A stretch of DNA of 8,530 bases from an uncultured Lachnospiraceae bacterium (GTDB lineage: Bacteria; Bacillota; Clostridia; Lachnospirales; Lachnospiraceae). Within the stretch, counting starts at the first letter, position 1. Every line of letters begins with the position of its first letter. The stretch lies in contig CADCPJ010000337.1 of assembly GCA_902803245.1 (NCBI GenBank), positions 1 through 8,530 on the forward strand, given 5' to 3'. The notes beneath the pieces were generated by a model that saw only the letters and a program-made list of their open reading frames with translations, had not been told where the DNA came from and made no database searches. The position numbers and the translations under genes were made by a program. Positions 1-7,072 of this stretch are shown in pieces.

Positions 1-287
1 CGGCCGTATACGTGCTGGTCCGCGTTCTCCCGCACGGTGCAGGTGTTGTAGAGGATGAAGTCCGCCTCCTCTTCCCTGTCGGTGTCGAGGAAGCCGACCG
101 CCTCAAGTATGCCGCGGAGCTTCTCGGAGTCCCGCGCGTTCATCTGGCAGCCGAACGTCACCACGGAAGAGTAAAGCTCCCTCCCATAAGCCTCCTGAAG
201 CGCAAGGAGTGCCTTCCGCGCCTCTTCGATCGCCTCGTTCAGTTTTAAGTCGGAGTCCCTTAAGGAACCTGCGGGTGTGTCGGTCAT
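1..287 (-). CDS. miaB: MiaB, tRNA-2-methylthio-N6-dimethylallyladenosine synthase, N-terminal part (runs off left edge)
   Basis: This is the N-terminal 95 codons of the radical-SAM methylthiotransferase that converts i6A37 to ms2i6A37 in tRNAs reading UNN codons. The visible part is the start of the UPF0004/MTTase domain. TFGCQMNARDSEKL (residues 44-57, Cys47) and NTCTVRENADQHVYG (81-95, Cys83) are hallmark MiaB motifs, and these cysteines ligate the auxiliary 4Fe-4S cluster. The third cluster cysteine, the radical-SAM CxxxCxxC and the TRAM domain lie outside the window. About 40 charged, probably helical residues precede the first motif, as in many Firmicutes MiaB proteins. The ATG at 287 has a GAGG-type Shine-Dalgarno about 7 bases upstream, and an in-frame stop at 299-297 excludes a longer start. 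It follows proA by about 50 bases and is probably the downstream member of that operon. Confidence 0.95.
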   Translation of the reverse strand, partial: MTDTPAGSLRDSDLKLNEAIEEARKALLALQEAYGRELYSSVVTFGCQMNARDSEKLRGILEAVGFLDTDREEEADFILYNTCTVRENADQHVYG

Positions 288-336
288 AAACTGTCCTCAA
301 TCATTCTCCTGATTTTTGCTGCCTGCAGGCTTTTAT

Positions 337-1590
337 TCATTCCCTGATCTGGCCGCTTCCGTAGATGATGTACTTGTAGGTTGTGAGGGCCATAAGCCCC
401 ATCGGGCCGCGGGCGTGCAGCTTCTGGGTGCTGATTCCGATCTCTGCCCCGAAGCCGAATTCATTTCCGTCGGTAAAGCGCGTGGAGGCGTTCACATAGA
501 CCGCCGCCGCATCCACTTCCCTCAGGAACCGCTGCGCGTGCATGTAGTTCGAGGTCACAATGCACTCGGAATGCCCTGTGTTGTAGCGGTTGATATGCGC
601 GATGGCCTCGTCGATGTTGCTCACCGTCCTGATCGAGAGGATGTAGTCCAGGTATTCGGTGCCCCAGTCCTCCTCCGTCGCCGGGACGGAAGTCTCCAGA
701 TACTCCGCCGCGGGTCCGTCCGCGCGGAGCTCCACGTTCTTTTCTTTCAGCTTCGCCTCGAGGGACGGCAGGAGGGCGCTCCGGATGTCGCGGTGCACGA
801 GCAGGGACTCCGCCGCATTGCAGACGCCGATTCTCTGGGTCTTCGCATTGAAAATGATGTCCACCGCCATCATGATGTCGGCCGGAGAGTCGACGAAGAT
901 GTGGCAGTTTCCCGTGCCCGTCTCGATGACGGGGATCGTGCTCTCCTTCGTCACGGTCCGGATGAGCCCGGCGCCGCCTCTGGGTATCATGAGGTCCACG
1001 TACCGGTCGAGATGCATGAATTCACGCGCGGTCTCCCTCGACGTGTCCTCGATGAGCTGCAGGACGTCCGGATTTACGCCATTTTTCCCGATTGCCTCGC
1101 GGAGCACCTCGACGATGGCGGCGTTGGACCGGATCGCATCGCTGCCGCCCTTTAAGATGACGGCATTTCCCGTCTTAAAGCACAGCCCGAAGACGTCCGA
1201 CGTGACGTTCGGCCTCGCCTCGTAAATGACGCCGATGACGCCTAAGGGCACGGTCATCTTTCCGATGAGGAGGCCGTTCGGCCGTCTCTTCATCCCATCC
1301 ACGGAGCCGATCGGGTCGTCGAGGGAGGCCACCTCGCGGAGTCCCTCGGCCATTCCCAAAATCCTGTCCTCCGTGAGCGTTAAGCGGTCCAGGAGTCCCT
1401 TCGCCATCTGGTGCTCAACGGCCGTCTTCCAGTCCCTGGCGTTGGCGTCGAGCAGCTCCTTCGACCTCTCGATAAGGAGGTCGGCCGCGTCTCTTAAAAC
1501 CTTGTTCTTGAGCCCGGTCTCAAGAGACGCGCTCATAGCTGCAGCGGCTTTTGCTCTCTTTCCGATTTCTTCAAGCATGTTCATATCCAT
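337..1590 (-). CDS. proA: ProA, gamma-glutamyl phosphate reductase
   Basis: A full-length (417 aa) cytosolic enzyme that reduces gamma-glutamyl phosphate with NADPH to glutamate-5-semialdehyde, the second step of proline synthesis. It has the aldehyde dehydrogenase-like fold. Visible signatures are [10 protein letters not shown] (123-132), the GTGNCH segment (225-230), the catalytic cysteine in [13 protein letters not shown] (Cys257), NTGHSE (337-342), and the C-terminal [19 protein letters not shown] block (378-396). Start choice is soft: ATG codons occur at residues 1, 3 and 5. The best Shine-Dalgarno (AAGGAG) sits inside the last codons of the upstream cyclo-ligase gene, about 16 bases before the first ATG, so a start at Met3 or Met5 is not favoured by spacing. 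Translation may be coupled to the upstream gene, which ends 12 bases earlier. The preceding enzyme, ProB, is two genes upstream, with the folate gene between them. Confidence 0.97.
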   Translation of the reverse strand: MDMNMLEEIGKRAKAAAAMSASLETGLKNKVLRDAADLLIERSKELLDANARDWKTAVEHQMAKGLLDRLTLTEDRILGMAEGLREVASLDDPIGSVDGMKRRPNGLLIGKMTVPLGVIGVIYEARPNVTSDVFGLCFKTGNAVILKGGSDAIRSNAAIVEVLREAIGKNGVNPDVLQLIEDTSRETAREFMHLDRYVDLMIPRGGAGLIRTVTKESTIPVIETGTGNCHIFVDSPADIMMAVDIIFNAKTQRIGVCNAAESLLVHRDIRSALLPSLEAKLKEKNVELRADGPAAEYLETSVPATEEDWGTEYLDYILSIRTVSNIDEAIAHINRYNTGHSECIVTSNYMHAQRFLREVDAAAVYVNASTRFTDGNEFGFGAEIGISTQKLHARGPMGLMALTTYKYIIYGSGQIRE

Positions 1591-1602
1591 ATCTTTTTCT
1601 CT

Positions 1603-2154
1603 TCAACTCCTTGTATAAATTCTGGACTCGGTCACCACAATATCCGCTCTCACATCGCTCTCCTTATGCGGCAGATCGTCCATCACGGAAAAATCATAGG
1701 CAGCGCCCGCCGTCCTTAGTCCGGGATGAGAGCTGAGGAAGCGGTCGTAATATCCCTTTCCGTAGCCGATGCGGTTCCCTTTTTTGTCAAAGGAAAGTCC
1801 CGGCAGGATGATGAGGGCGCTGTCGTCTTCCGCGATCTCCCCGCCCTCCGGCTCCCTCACGTGAAAATGCCCCTCTGTGAGATCCGAAAATGACCGGATC
1901 ACATGGAAGCGGAGGCCGTCCGGCGTCACTTTCGGGGCGGCGGCCGTCTTGTTCCCGGCCCAGGCGGCCTGAAAGAGCGCCGTGGTGTCCACTTCGCCCG
2001 GAAGGGGCACGTAGCACCAGATGCTCCCGGCTTCCTTAAAGAGACTCGTCTCTATGAGGCGGGTGCAGATCCTTGCGCTCAGCTTAAGAAGAACGTCCGG
2101 CGGGGTATCCCTGCGCCGCTTCTTCATGATAGCTCGGATCTCATTTTTATCCAT
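1603..2154 (-). CDS. 5-formyltetrahydrofolate cyclo-ligase (MTHFS family)
   Basis: This 183-residue cytosolic enzyme uses ATP to convert 5-formyl-THF to 5,10-methenyl-THF, returning the stored folate to one-carbon metabolism. The family hallmark is plain: LPGLSFDKKGNRIGYGKG (117-134) leading into YYDRFL (135-140), the ATP/phosphate-binding region. The basic KKRRR stretch (11-15) and the GEVDT segment (53-57) fit the nucleotide and folate-binding parts. The family is usually about 180-200 residues. A longer reading from 2220 would add 22 residues inside proB. I choose the ATG at 2154 because it forms a TGATG stop/start overlap with proB, has GGAG 8 bases upstream, and begins directly with the typical N-terminus MDKNEIRAIMKKRRR. 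The protein is equivalent to YqgN/YgfA/Fau. Its placement between proB and proA suggests cotranscription rather than a shared pathway. Confidence 0.94.
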   Translation of the reverse strand: MDKNEIRAIMKKRRRDTPPDVLLKLSARICTRLIETSLFKEAGSIWCYVPLPGEVDTTALFQAAWAGNKTAAAPKVTPDGLRFHVIRSFSDLTEGHFHVREPEGGEIAEDDSALIILPGLSFDKKGNRIGYGKGYYDRFLSSHPGLRTAGAAYDFSVMDDLPHKESDVRADIVVTESRIYTRS

Positions 2155-2999
2155 CACATCTTCTCCAGATAGTCCATCATGTAGAATTCGTGCGGGTGTG
2201 CGCGGAACAGCGTCCCGCACTCCTTGCCGTCAAGTATCTCGTGGAGAATCCGGAAGTCCTCCGAGTGGGCGATGATCATGTCCGCCCCGGCCGAGGTCGC
2301 GATCTGGGCGGCGCTCAGCTTCGTCGACATTCCGCCGGTGCCGAAGCTGCTGCCGGTCGATCCCTTGCCCATCTTGAGCAGCGTCTCGTCTATGAGGTCC
2401 ACCTCGGGGATGAACTCAGCGTCCGGATTCTCATTGGGGTCATCCGTGTAGAGCCCCTTTATGTCCGACAGGAGGATGAGGAGGTCCGCGTGCACGAGGG
2501 CCGTCACGATCGCCGAGAGCCTGTCGTTGTCGCCGAAGCGGATGTCGTAGGTCTCGACGGTGTCATTTTCATTGACGATGGGTATGACGCCGAGGCCGAA
2601 GAGCTCCTCGAACGTGTTCCTCGCGTTGATGCGGCTCTCGCCGTTCAGCATCGTCTCCTTCGTGAGGAGGAGCTGGGCGGTATTCAGCCCGTACTCGGAG
2701 AAGAACTTCTGGTAGAGCATCATGAGCCTCACCTGGCCGATGGCGGCGCAGGCCTGCTTCTGCTTCAGCGAGTGCAGTTCTTTTAACCCCATCGCCGCCT
2801 TCCCGACAGAAATCGCGCCGGAAGAGACGATGACGACGTCCTTGCCGCTGTTTCTGATATCCGTCACTTCCCGGGCGAGGATCTCAATCTTCGGGAGGTT
2901 CAGCATCCCCGTCTTCCTGTGGACGAGGGAGGAGGAACCGATCTTTATGACGACTCTCTGTTTGCTGTTTAAATGGCTGCGAGAATTCAGTTTGTCCAT
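2154..2999 (-). CDS. proB: ProB, glutamate 5-kinase (short form lacking the PUA domain)
   Basis: An amino acid kinase-family enzyme (281 aa) that phosphorylates L-glutamate to gamma-glutamyl phosphate, the committed and usually proline-inhibited step of proline synthesis. Motifs in order are the phosphate-binding VVIKIGSSSLV (16-26), VSSGAISVGK (58-67), the glutamate/proline-site loop IVNENDTVET (141-150), FGDNDRLSAIV (155-165), LLSDIKGLYTDDPN (176-189) and FGTGGMSTKLSAAQIA (219-234). The E. coli enzyme has about 367 residues with a C-terminal PUA domain. This one stops after the kinase domain, at CGTLF (261-265), plus a 16-residue tail. The reading frame closes in a TGATG overlap with the next gene, so the short form looks native and not truncated. 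The ATG start is 15 bases after ybeY, and its Shine-Dalgarno (GGCGGG region) is weak, so coupled translation is plausible. Confidence 0.97.
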   Translation of the reverse strand: MDKLNSRSHLNSKQRVVIKIGSSSLVHRKTGMLNLPKIEILAREVTDIRNSGKDVVIVSSGAISVGKAAMGLKELHSLKQKQACAAIGQVRLMMLYQKFFSEYGLNTAQLLLTKETMLNGESRINARNTFEELFGLGVIPIVNENDTVETYDIRFGDNDRLSAIVTALVHADLLILLSDIKGLYTDDPNENPDAEFIPEVDLIDETLLKMGKGSTGSSFGTGGMSTKLSAAQIATSAGADMIIAHSEDFRILHEILDGKECGTLFRAHPHEFYMMDYLEKM

Positions 3000-3014
3000 G
3001 GGAGCAACCCGCCT

Positions 3015-3548
3015 TTATGATTTTTCGAAATGCCCGTCCCTCGTGATCTGAAGGGCTTTTAGCACCGCTTCCTGCCTGGCCGTCATCACTTCCTCTTCGT
3101 CAGGGGTCATGTGATCATAGCCCATGAGATGAAACATGCTGTGCGCCACTAAAAATGCGTATTCCCGAAGGAGGCTGTGCCCGTATTCCTCCGCCTGCGC
3201 GATCACGCGGTCGACGGAAATGACGATATCCCCAAGGAGCAGCCTCCCGCTCTCCGGGTCGAAGGAATCCGCCTCCTCTTCTTCAGCCTCGGAAAAATTG
3301 CCCGGCTTAAGGTACTCCACCATCGGGAACGAGAGGACGTCCGTCGGGCGGTCAATTCCCCTCGTCTCGAGATTTATCCCGCGGATGCCCTCGTCGTCCG
3401 TGAGGGTCACGGACAGCTCGCAGTCGTAGGGGCACTTCTCCATCTTAAGGGCCTCGCCGGCAACTCTGCCGGCCGCCTGCAAGCAGTCGAAGCCGAAGAT
3501 CTCCTCCAAGGGCCTCTTCGTATATTCGTTCTCAAAATACAGCTTCAT
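3015..3548 (-). CDS. ybeY: YbeY, endoribonuclease / rRNA maturation factor
   Basis: A 177-residue zinc-dependent single-strand endoribonuclease of the UPF0054 family, needed for 16S rRNA 3' end maturation and ribosome quality control. The zinc site is complete: in AHSMFHLMGYDH the three histidines are His136, His140 and His146 (HxxxHxxxxxH). The conserved ETRGIDRPTDVLSFPM segment (61-76) and LLGDIVISVD (104-113) are also present. An acidic insert around residues 87-99 (EAEEEEADSFD) is typical of clostridial members. The ATG overlaps the phoH stop by four bases (ATGA), preceded by a GGGGA stretch. The phoH-ybeY pairing is a classic conserved neighbourhood. A longer N-terminus is unnecessary, since MKLYFENEY begins at the first beta strand. 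Confidence 0.96.
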   Translation of the reverse strand: MKLYFENEYTKRPLEEIFGFDCLQAAGRVAGEALKMEKCPYDCELSVTLTDDEGIRGINLETRGIDRPTDVLSFPMVEYLKPGNFSEAEEEEADSFDPESGRLLLGDIVISVDRVIAQAEEYGHSLLREYAFLVAHSMFHLMGYDHMTPDEEEVMTARQEAVLKALQITRDGHFEKS

Positions 3549-4579
3549 TTCCCCATATGGCTCCTCACCGACTTTGCCTTCACTCCCCGGACTGTGCCCG
3601 GGCGGTCCTTCTTTGCGGTCTGCCGCGTCTCATATTTTTCGTAGGCCTCGACAATTTTCTGCACGAGGGGATGCCGGACGACGTCCTTACTGGTCAGCTC
3701 GCAGAAGCCGATCTCCCCGATGTTCCTCAGCACCCGGACCGCCACATCGAGTCCGCTCATCTGATCCGCGGGGAGGTCTTTCTGCGTGCGGTCGCCGGTC
3801 ACGACGACCTTGGAGCCAAACCCTATGCGGGTCAGGAACATTTTCATCTGGGACGGCGTCGTGTTCTGCGCCTCGTCGAGGATGATAAACGCGTTGTCGA
3901 GCGTGCGCCCGCGCATGTAGGCGAGAGGCGCGACCTCGATGAGGCCTTTCTCCGAATTTTTTAAAAATGCCTCCGCCCCCATGATCTCATAGAGCGCATC
4001 GTAGAGCGGCCGCAGATACGGATCGATCTTGCTCTGGAGGTCGCCCGGGAGGAATCCGAGCTTCTCGCCGGCCTCAATTGCCGGGCGCGTGAGGATGATC
4101 CTCGAGACCTCTTCCGTGCGGAAGGCCCGTATCGCCATCGCCATCGCGAGGTAGGTCTTTCCGGTTCCCGCAGGCCCGATGCCGAAGGTGATCATGTTGT
4201 CCGTGATCGAGTCGATGTAAGCTTTCTGCCCTATGGTCTTCGGTTTGATCGGCCTCCCGGACATCGTGTGGAGGAGGATCTCCCGGTCGATCTCCACCAT
4301 CTGCCGCTCCTTCTGTTCCCTCACAAGTCCTAAGGAGTAGCGGATATTCTGCTCCGTGATCTCATTTCCCCGCTCGGAGAGAACGAGAAGCATGGCGAGC
4401 AGCTTTTTCGTCTGACTGACATTCTCCTCGTCTCCGAGGATCTTGACTCTTCCGTTGCGGGGGACGACGCGGACCTGGAGCTCTTCTTCAATCAGCTTCA
4501 GGTGGGCGTCAAACTGCCCGAAGATGTTTCTTTCATGTTCCGAGGGCAGGTCAAATACGCTTTCCGGCATAGGCGGCAA
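3545..4579 (-). CDS. phoH: PhoH family ATPase (PhoH-like protein)
   Basis: A 344-residue cytosolic P-loop NTPase of the PhoH family, related to superfamily 1 helicases and linked by context to RNA metabolism. Residues 20-65 form a small KH-like N-terminal RNA-binding region. A linker follows, and then the ATPase domain: Walker A GIGPAGTGKTYLA (133-145), RPAIEAGEKLGFLPGDLQ (165-182), Walker B FIILDEAQNTTPSQM (231-245) and the sensor VVVTGDRTQKDLP (258-270). The C-terminal tail (about 318-344) is basic. The start is uncertain. The reported start is a TTG only four bases after AGGAG. The alternative is the ATG at 4570, giving a protein three residues shorter at a spacing of 13. An in-frame stop lies just upstream. 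It overlaps ybeY by four bases and appears to be the first gene of the phoH-to-miaB run. I see no convincing -35/-10 pair ahead of it. Confidence 0.95.
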   Translation of the reverse strand: MPPMPESVFDLPSEHERNIFGQFDAHLKLIEEELQVRVVPRNGRVKILGDEENVSQTKKLLAMLLVLSERGNEITEQNIRYSLGLVREQKERQMVEIDREILLHTMSGRPIKPKTIGQKAYIDSITDNMITFGIGPAGTGKTYLAMAMAIRAFRTEEVSRIILTRPAIEAGEKLGFLPGDLQSKIDPYLRPLYDALYEIMGAEAFLKNSEKGLIEVAPLAYMRGRTLDNAFIILDEAQNTTPSQMKMFLTRIGFGSKVVVTGDRTQKDLPADQMSGLDVAVRVLRNIGEIGFCELTSKDVVRHPLVQKIVEAYEKYETRQTAKKDRPGTVRGVKAKSVRSHMGK

Positions 4580-4611
4580 CTGGCTCCTTTTTCAAAACAT
4601 AGTGGTTAACC

Positions 4612-4634
4612 TTAAAAATTGCCGAAGGCAATCG
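4612..4634 (-). terminator. Small intrinsic terminator after rlmH
   Basis: On the minus strand a perfect 6-bp stem (ATTGCC / GGCAAT, bases 4618-4632) with a three-base loop is followed by TTTTAA. It sits between the rlmH stop (4711) and the phoH start. The stem is short and the T run modest, so partial readthrough into phoH is plausible. This would explain the lack of an obvious phoH promoter in the remaining 38 bases. Confidence 0.6.
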
Positions 4635-4710
4635 CTTAGTTTAACTGCATAAAGGGGAAAACGAAATGTTCTGCTTAAGGCAGACAAAGTCCGTTAACAT
4701 CTGTAAGCTT

Positions 4711-5190
4711 CTACTTGTGATACGGCTCTCCGGAAAGAATCTTCTCGGCTCTGTAAATCTGTTCGAGGAGAATCACGCGCATCAGCTGGTGCGGAAAGGT
4801 GAAGTCTGAGAAGCTGATCTCTTCATCCGCCCGCTTTATCACCTCCGGCGACAGTCCGAGGCTCCCGCCGATGACGAATGAGACAGTGCTCCTGCCGGAG
4901 ACCATCAGGTCCTTGATGTGCCCTGCAAATGCCTCCGAAGTGAAGCGCTTTCCGCCGATCGAGAGGGCGATCACGTAATCGCCGTCCCGGATCCTGTCGA
5001 GGATGCGCCCGCCTTCCTTTCTCTTCACGTTCATGGCCTCGGCTTCCGAGAGGCGCTCCGGCGCTTTTTCATCCGGGCACTCGAGAATCTCCACCTTCGC
5101 GTAGCGGCTCAGCCTCTTTTCGTACTCGCCCACGGCGCCCTGAAAGAAGCTCTCTCTTACGCGGCCCACGCACAGGATCCGGAATGTCAT
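4711..5190 (-). CDS. rlmH: RlmH, 23S rRNA pseudouridine-1915 N3-methyltransferase
   Basis: A SPOUT-class methyltransferase that uses SAM to methylate pseudouridine 1915 in helix 69 of 23S rRNA on the assembled 70S ribosome. It acts as a homodimer. At 159 residues it has the family's usual length. The SAM-binding trefoil-knot motifs are FVIGGSLGLSPEV (105-117) and SDFTFPHQLMRVILLEQIYR (128-147), ending in the conserved PYHK C-terminus. I choose the ATG at 5190: MTFRILCVGR is the canonical first strand, and AAGGGA lies about 9 bases upstream. A gene caller can extend the frame back to a GTG at 5364 for 217 residues, but the extra 58 residues only translate an 18-bp tandem repeat and an upstream terminator hairpin, and match no part of the family. 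The gene is isolated between two terminators and seems to be its own transcription unit, though no clear promoter is visible. Confidence 0.95.
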   Translation of the reverse strand: MTFRILCVGRVRESFFQGAVGEYEKRLSRYAKVEILECPDEKAPERLSEAEAMNVKRKEGGRILDRIRDGDYVIALSIGGKRFTSEAFAGHIKDLMVSGRSTVSFVIGGSLGLSPEVIKRADEEISFSDFTFPHQLMRVILLEQIYRAEKILSGEPYHK

Positions 5191-5211
5191 GAGTTGTTCC
5201 CTTCCGCTATA

Positions 5212-5313
5212 AAACAGGCTGCATCCGGCAAACAGACTGCATTCGCTAAACAGACTGCATCCGCTAAACAGATTGCATCCGGCAAACAGAATGCATCCGC
5301 CAAACAGGCTGCA
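5212..5313. repeat. 18-bp tandem repeat (minisatellite), five full copies plus a partial sixth
   Basis: On the plus strand, units begin at 5212, 5230, 5248, 5266 and 5284, each close to AAACAGACTGCATCCGGC. A 12-base partial copy at 5302-5313 then diverges. Variation is limited to the bases around positions 7-9, one base in the ATTCG/ATCCG core, and the last two bases. The array fills the gap between the terminator of the DAK2 gene and the rlmH ribosome-binding site. Because the unit is a multiple of three, the rlmH frame stays open through it and reads as repeats of GCSLFA. Confidence 0.93.
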
Positions 5314-5318
5314 GGATG

Positions 5319-5352
5319 AAAAAAACAGAGAACAGTGCAGTGCCGTTCTCTG
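5319..5352 (-). terminator. Strong intrinsic terminator after the yloU-DAK2 operon
   Basis: On the minus strand a perfect 8-bp stem, CAGAGAAC / GTTCTCTG (bases 5326-5333 and 5345-5352), encloses an 11-base loop and is followed directly by seven T residues (5325-5319). It begins 14 bases past the DAK2 gene stop. The structure is a textbook rho-independent terminator and separates that operon from rlmH. Confidence 0.9.
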
Positions 5353-5366
5353 CGAAATCCACACAT

Positions 5367-7052
5367 TTACTCAACAGAGAGGATGCAGTAGTAAATCGGC
5401 TGCCCTCCGTAGTTGGCCTCCACATCCATGTCCGGAAAGCTCTCCGCGAGCGAGTCGACGAGCTCGTCCGTCGATTCCTTGGGATAGTCCTTTCCGTTGT
5501 AGACGCTGATCAGCTCCGAGTCGTCGTCAACGACGGCGTTAAGCGCTTCAAGCGCCACGGCTTTTATGTCCGAACCGACTGCCAGGATGCCGTCGTCCCC
5601 GATGGCCATGATGTCGTCCACGTGGATCTCCTTGCCGTCGATCTTCGTCTCCCTCACAGCATAGGTGATCTCTATTGTCTTTACGAGGGAGATCTCCTCG
5701 CTCATCGCACTTAAGTTCTCCTTAGCGCTGCGGTCCGGGCTGTAGCTGATCATGGCGCTGATTCCCTGAGGCACGGTCTTCGTCGGAACAACGACCACCT
5801 CGCAGTCGGTGACGAGATCCTTTGCCTGGTTGGCAGCCAGGATGACGTTCTTGTTGTTCGGAAGAATGTATACCGTCCTGGCGTGAACCTTGCTAATGGC
5901 ATTTAACATGTCGTCCGTGCTCGGGTTCATGGTCTGTCCGCCTTCAATGAGGACGTCGACCCCGAGCCCTTTGAAGATCTCGCTCATGCCTTCGCCGATC
6001 GTGACGGAGATAAAGCCCGCATCCTTAAGAGGAGAGTCGTCCTTTGAGGCTTTTTTCGCCTCCTCCCTCTCCTTCGCCGCGCGCTTCTCGGCCTCGTTGA
6101 AGAGCTTCTCCTCGTGCTCGATCCGCATGTTGTCGACCTTCATGCGGCACAGATTGCCGTATTCGAGGCCCTTCTCGAATGCGTCGCCGGGGTGGTTCGT
6201 ATGCACGTGGATCTTGACGATGTCCTCATCCGCCACGAGCACAAGGCTGTCCCCGATGGAGAGGAAGTACTCCTTCATCTTCTCTTCATCTTCCTCGCTA
6301 AACGGCTTCTCGAGGTTGATGATGAACTCCGTGCAGTACCCGAACTTGATGTCGTCGGTGCTGATCTCCTTGCGGCCCTCCTGAGCTTCAGCCGCAGGCT
6401 TTGCGCCCTCTGCAAAGCTTAAGTCGATCTCCTTACCGAGGAACGCGTCCACGGCTCCGCGGAGAACGGCCATGAGGCCCTCGCCGCCGGAGTCGACGAC
6501 TCCCGCTTCTTTCAGCACCGGGAGGAGCTCCGGCGTGCTGTCAAGGGCTTCCTGTCCCTTCGCAAGAACCTCCGCAAAGAAGGCCTCCAGGTTCTCACTG
6601 CTCTCGGCGAGCTCCGCGGCCGCAGCGGCCATGGCCTTCGCCACAGTGAGGATCGTGCCCTCTTTCGGCTTCATGACCGCCTTGTAGGCGGTCTCCACCG
6701 CGCGCTCCATCGCCCCCGCGATGATCGGGATATTGAGTTCGTCGTGCTCACGGATCGATTTTGTAAAACCGCGGAAGAGCTGCGACAATATGACGCCCGA
6801 ATTGCCTCGCGCGCCTCTCAGGGATCCGCCGGAGATCGCTTTGGAGAGCATCTCTATGGTGGCGTCTTCGGGAAGAGTGCTCACTTCCTGGGCCGCAGAC
6901 ATAATTGTAAGGGTCATATTCGTGCCCGTGTCGCCGTCCGGGACAGGGAACACGTTGAGCTGATTGATCCACTCTTTCTGGAGCTCCAGATTCTTCGCGC
7001 CGGTCAGGAACATCCGGCGAAGCATCCGCGAATCTATTGTACTTACTGCCAC
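5367..7052 (-). CDS. DAK2/DegV-linked protein, FakA (YloV)-like fatty acid kinase
   Basis: A 561-residue cytosolic protein with FakA architecture. In Firmicutes, FakA phosphorylates exogenous fatty acids held by FakB (DegV) carriers for phospholipid synthesis. The N-terminal DhaL/DAK2 kinase domain (about 1-205) contains NVFPVPDGDTGTNM (33-46, Asp39, Asp41 and Asn45 as Mg/ATP ligands), GSLRGARGNSGVILSQ (76-91) and VDSGGEGL (186-193). The middle domain has FGYCTEF (Cys240) and IHVHTNHPG (His282, His284, His287), a Cys/His set that fits the metal site I recall being described for FakA. A charged linker (about 312-340) leads to the C-terminal EDD-like domain (about 345-561). The start is GTG at 7052, with GGAGG 9 bases upstream. 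It lies 20 bases after yloU, the usual pairing. No fakB/degV gene is in this window, so the substrate assignment rests on family membership. Confidence 0.92.
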   Translation of the reverse strand: MAVSTIDSRMLRRMFLTGAKNLELQKEWINQLNVFPVPDGDTGTNMTLTIMSAAQEVSTLPEDATIEMLSKAISGGSLRGARGNSGVILSQLFRGFTKSIREHDELNIPIIAGAMERAVETAYKAVMKPKEGTILTVAKAMAAAAAELAESSENLEAFFAEVLAKGQEALDSTPELLPVLKEAGVVDSGGEGLMAVLRGAVDAFLGKEIDLSFAEGAKPAAEAQEGRKEISTDDIKFGYCTEFIINLEKPFSEEDEEKMKEYFLSIGDSLVLVADEDIVKIHVHTNHPGDAFEKGLEYGNLCRMKVDNMRIEHEEKLFNEAEKRAAKEREEAKKASKDDSPLKDAGFISVTIGEGMSEIFKGLGVDVLIEGGQTMNPSTDDMLNAISKVHARTVYILPNNKNVILAANQAKDLVTDCEVVVVPTKTVPQGISAMISYSPDRSAKENLSAMSEEISLVKTIEITYAVRETKIDGKEIHVDDIMAIGDDGILAVGSDIKAVALEALNAVVDDDSELISVYNGKDYPKESTDELVDSLAESFPDMDVEANYGGQPIYYCILSVE

Positions 7053-7072
7053 TTTCGAATTCCTCCCATTTC

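Noticed and set aside
321..330. Palindrome GCCTGCAGGC between proA and miaB as a terminator
   Set aside because: It is too short to leave a loop and has no T run on the minus strand, so readthrough into miaB is expected.
316..1155. Long plus-strand open frame of 279 codons
   Set aside because: It is antisense to proA, matches no family I recognise, and is the expected third-position shadow in GC-rich coding DNA.
2155..2220. 22-residue N-terminal extension of the cyclo-ligase
   Set aside because: It lies inside proB in another frame. The ATG at 2154 has a ribosome-binding site, forms a TGATG junction and gives the normal N-terminus.
2190..2786. Plus-strand open frame of 198 codons
   Set aside because: It lies wholly antisense to proB, whose motifs are all intact. 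Its composition (Val, Glu, Leu, Arg rich) is typical of a shadow frame.
4580..4710. Promoter for phoH
   Set aside because: I looked for -35/-10 pairs on the minus strand. Candidates such as TATGTT or TTAAAC lack a matching -35 at 16-18 bases, so none is called.
5212..5313. CRISPR-like array
   Set aside because: The 18-base units are directly adjacent with no spacers, and no cas gene is nearby. It is a simple tandem repeat.
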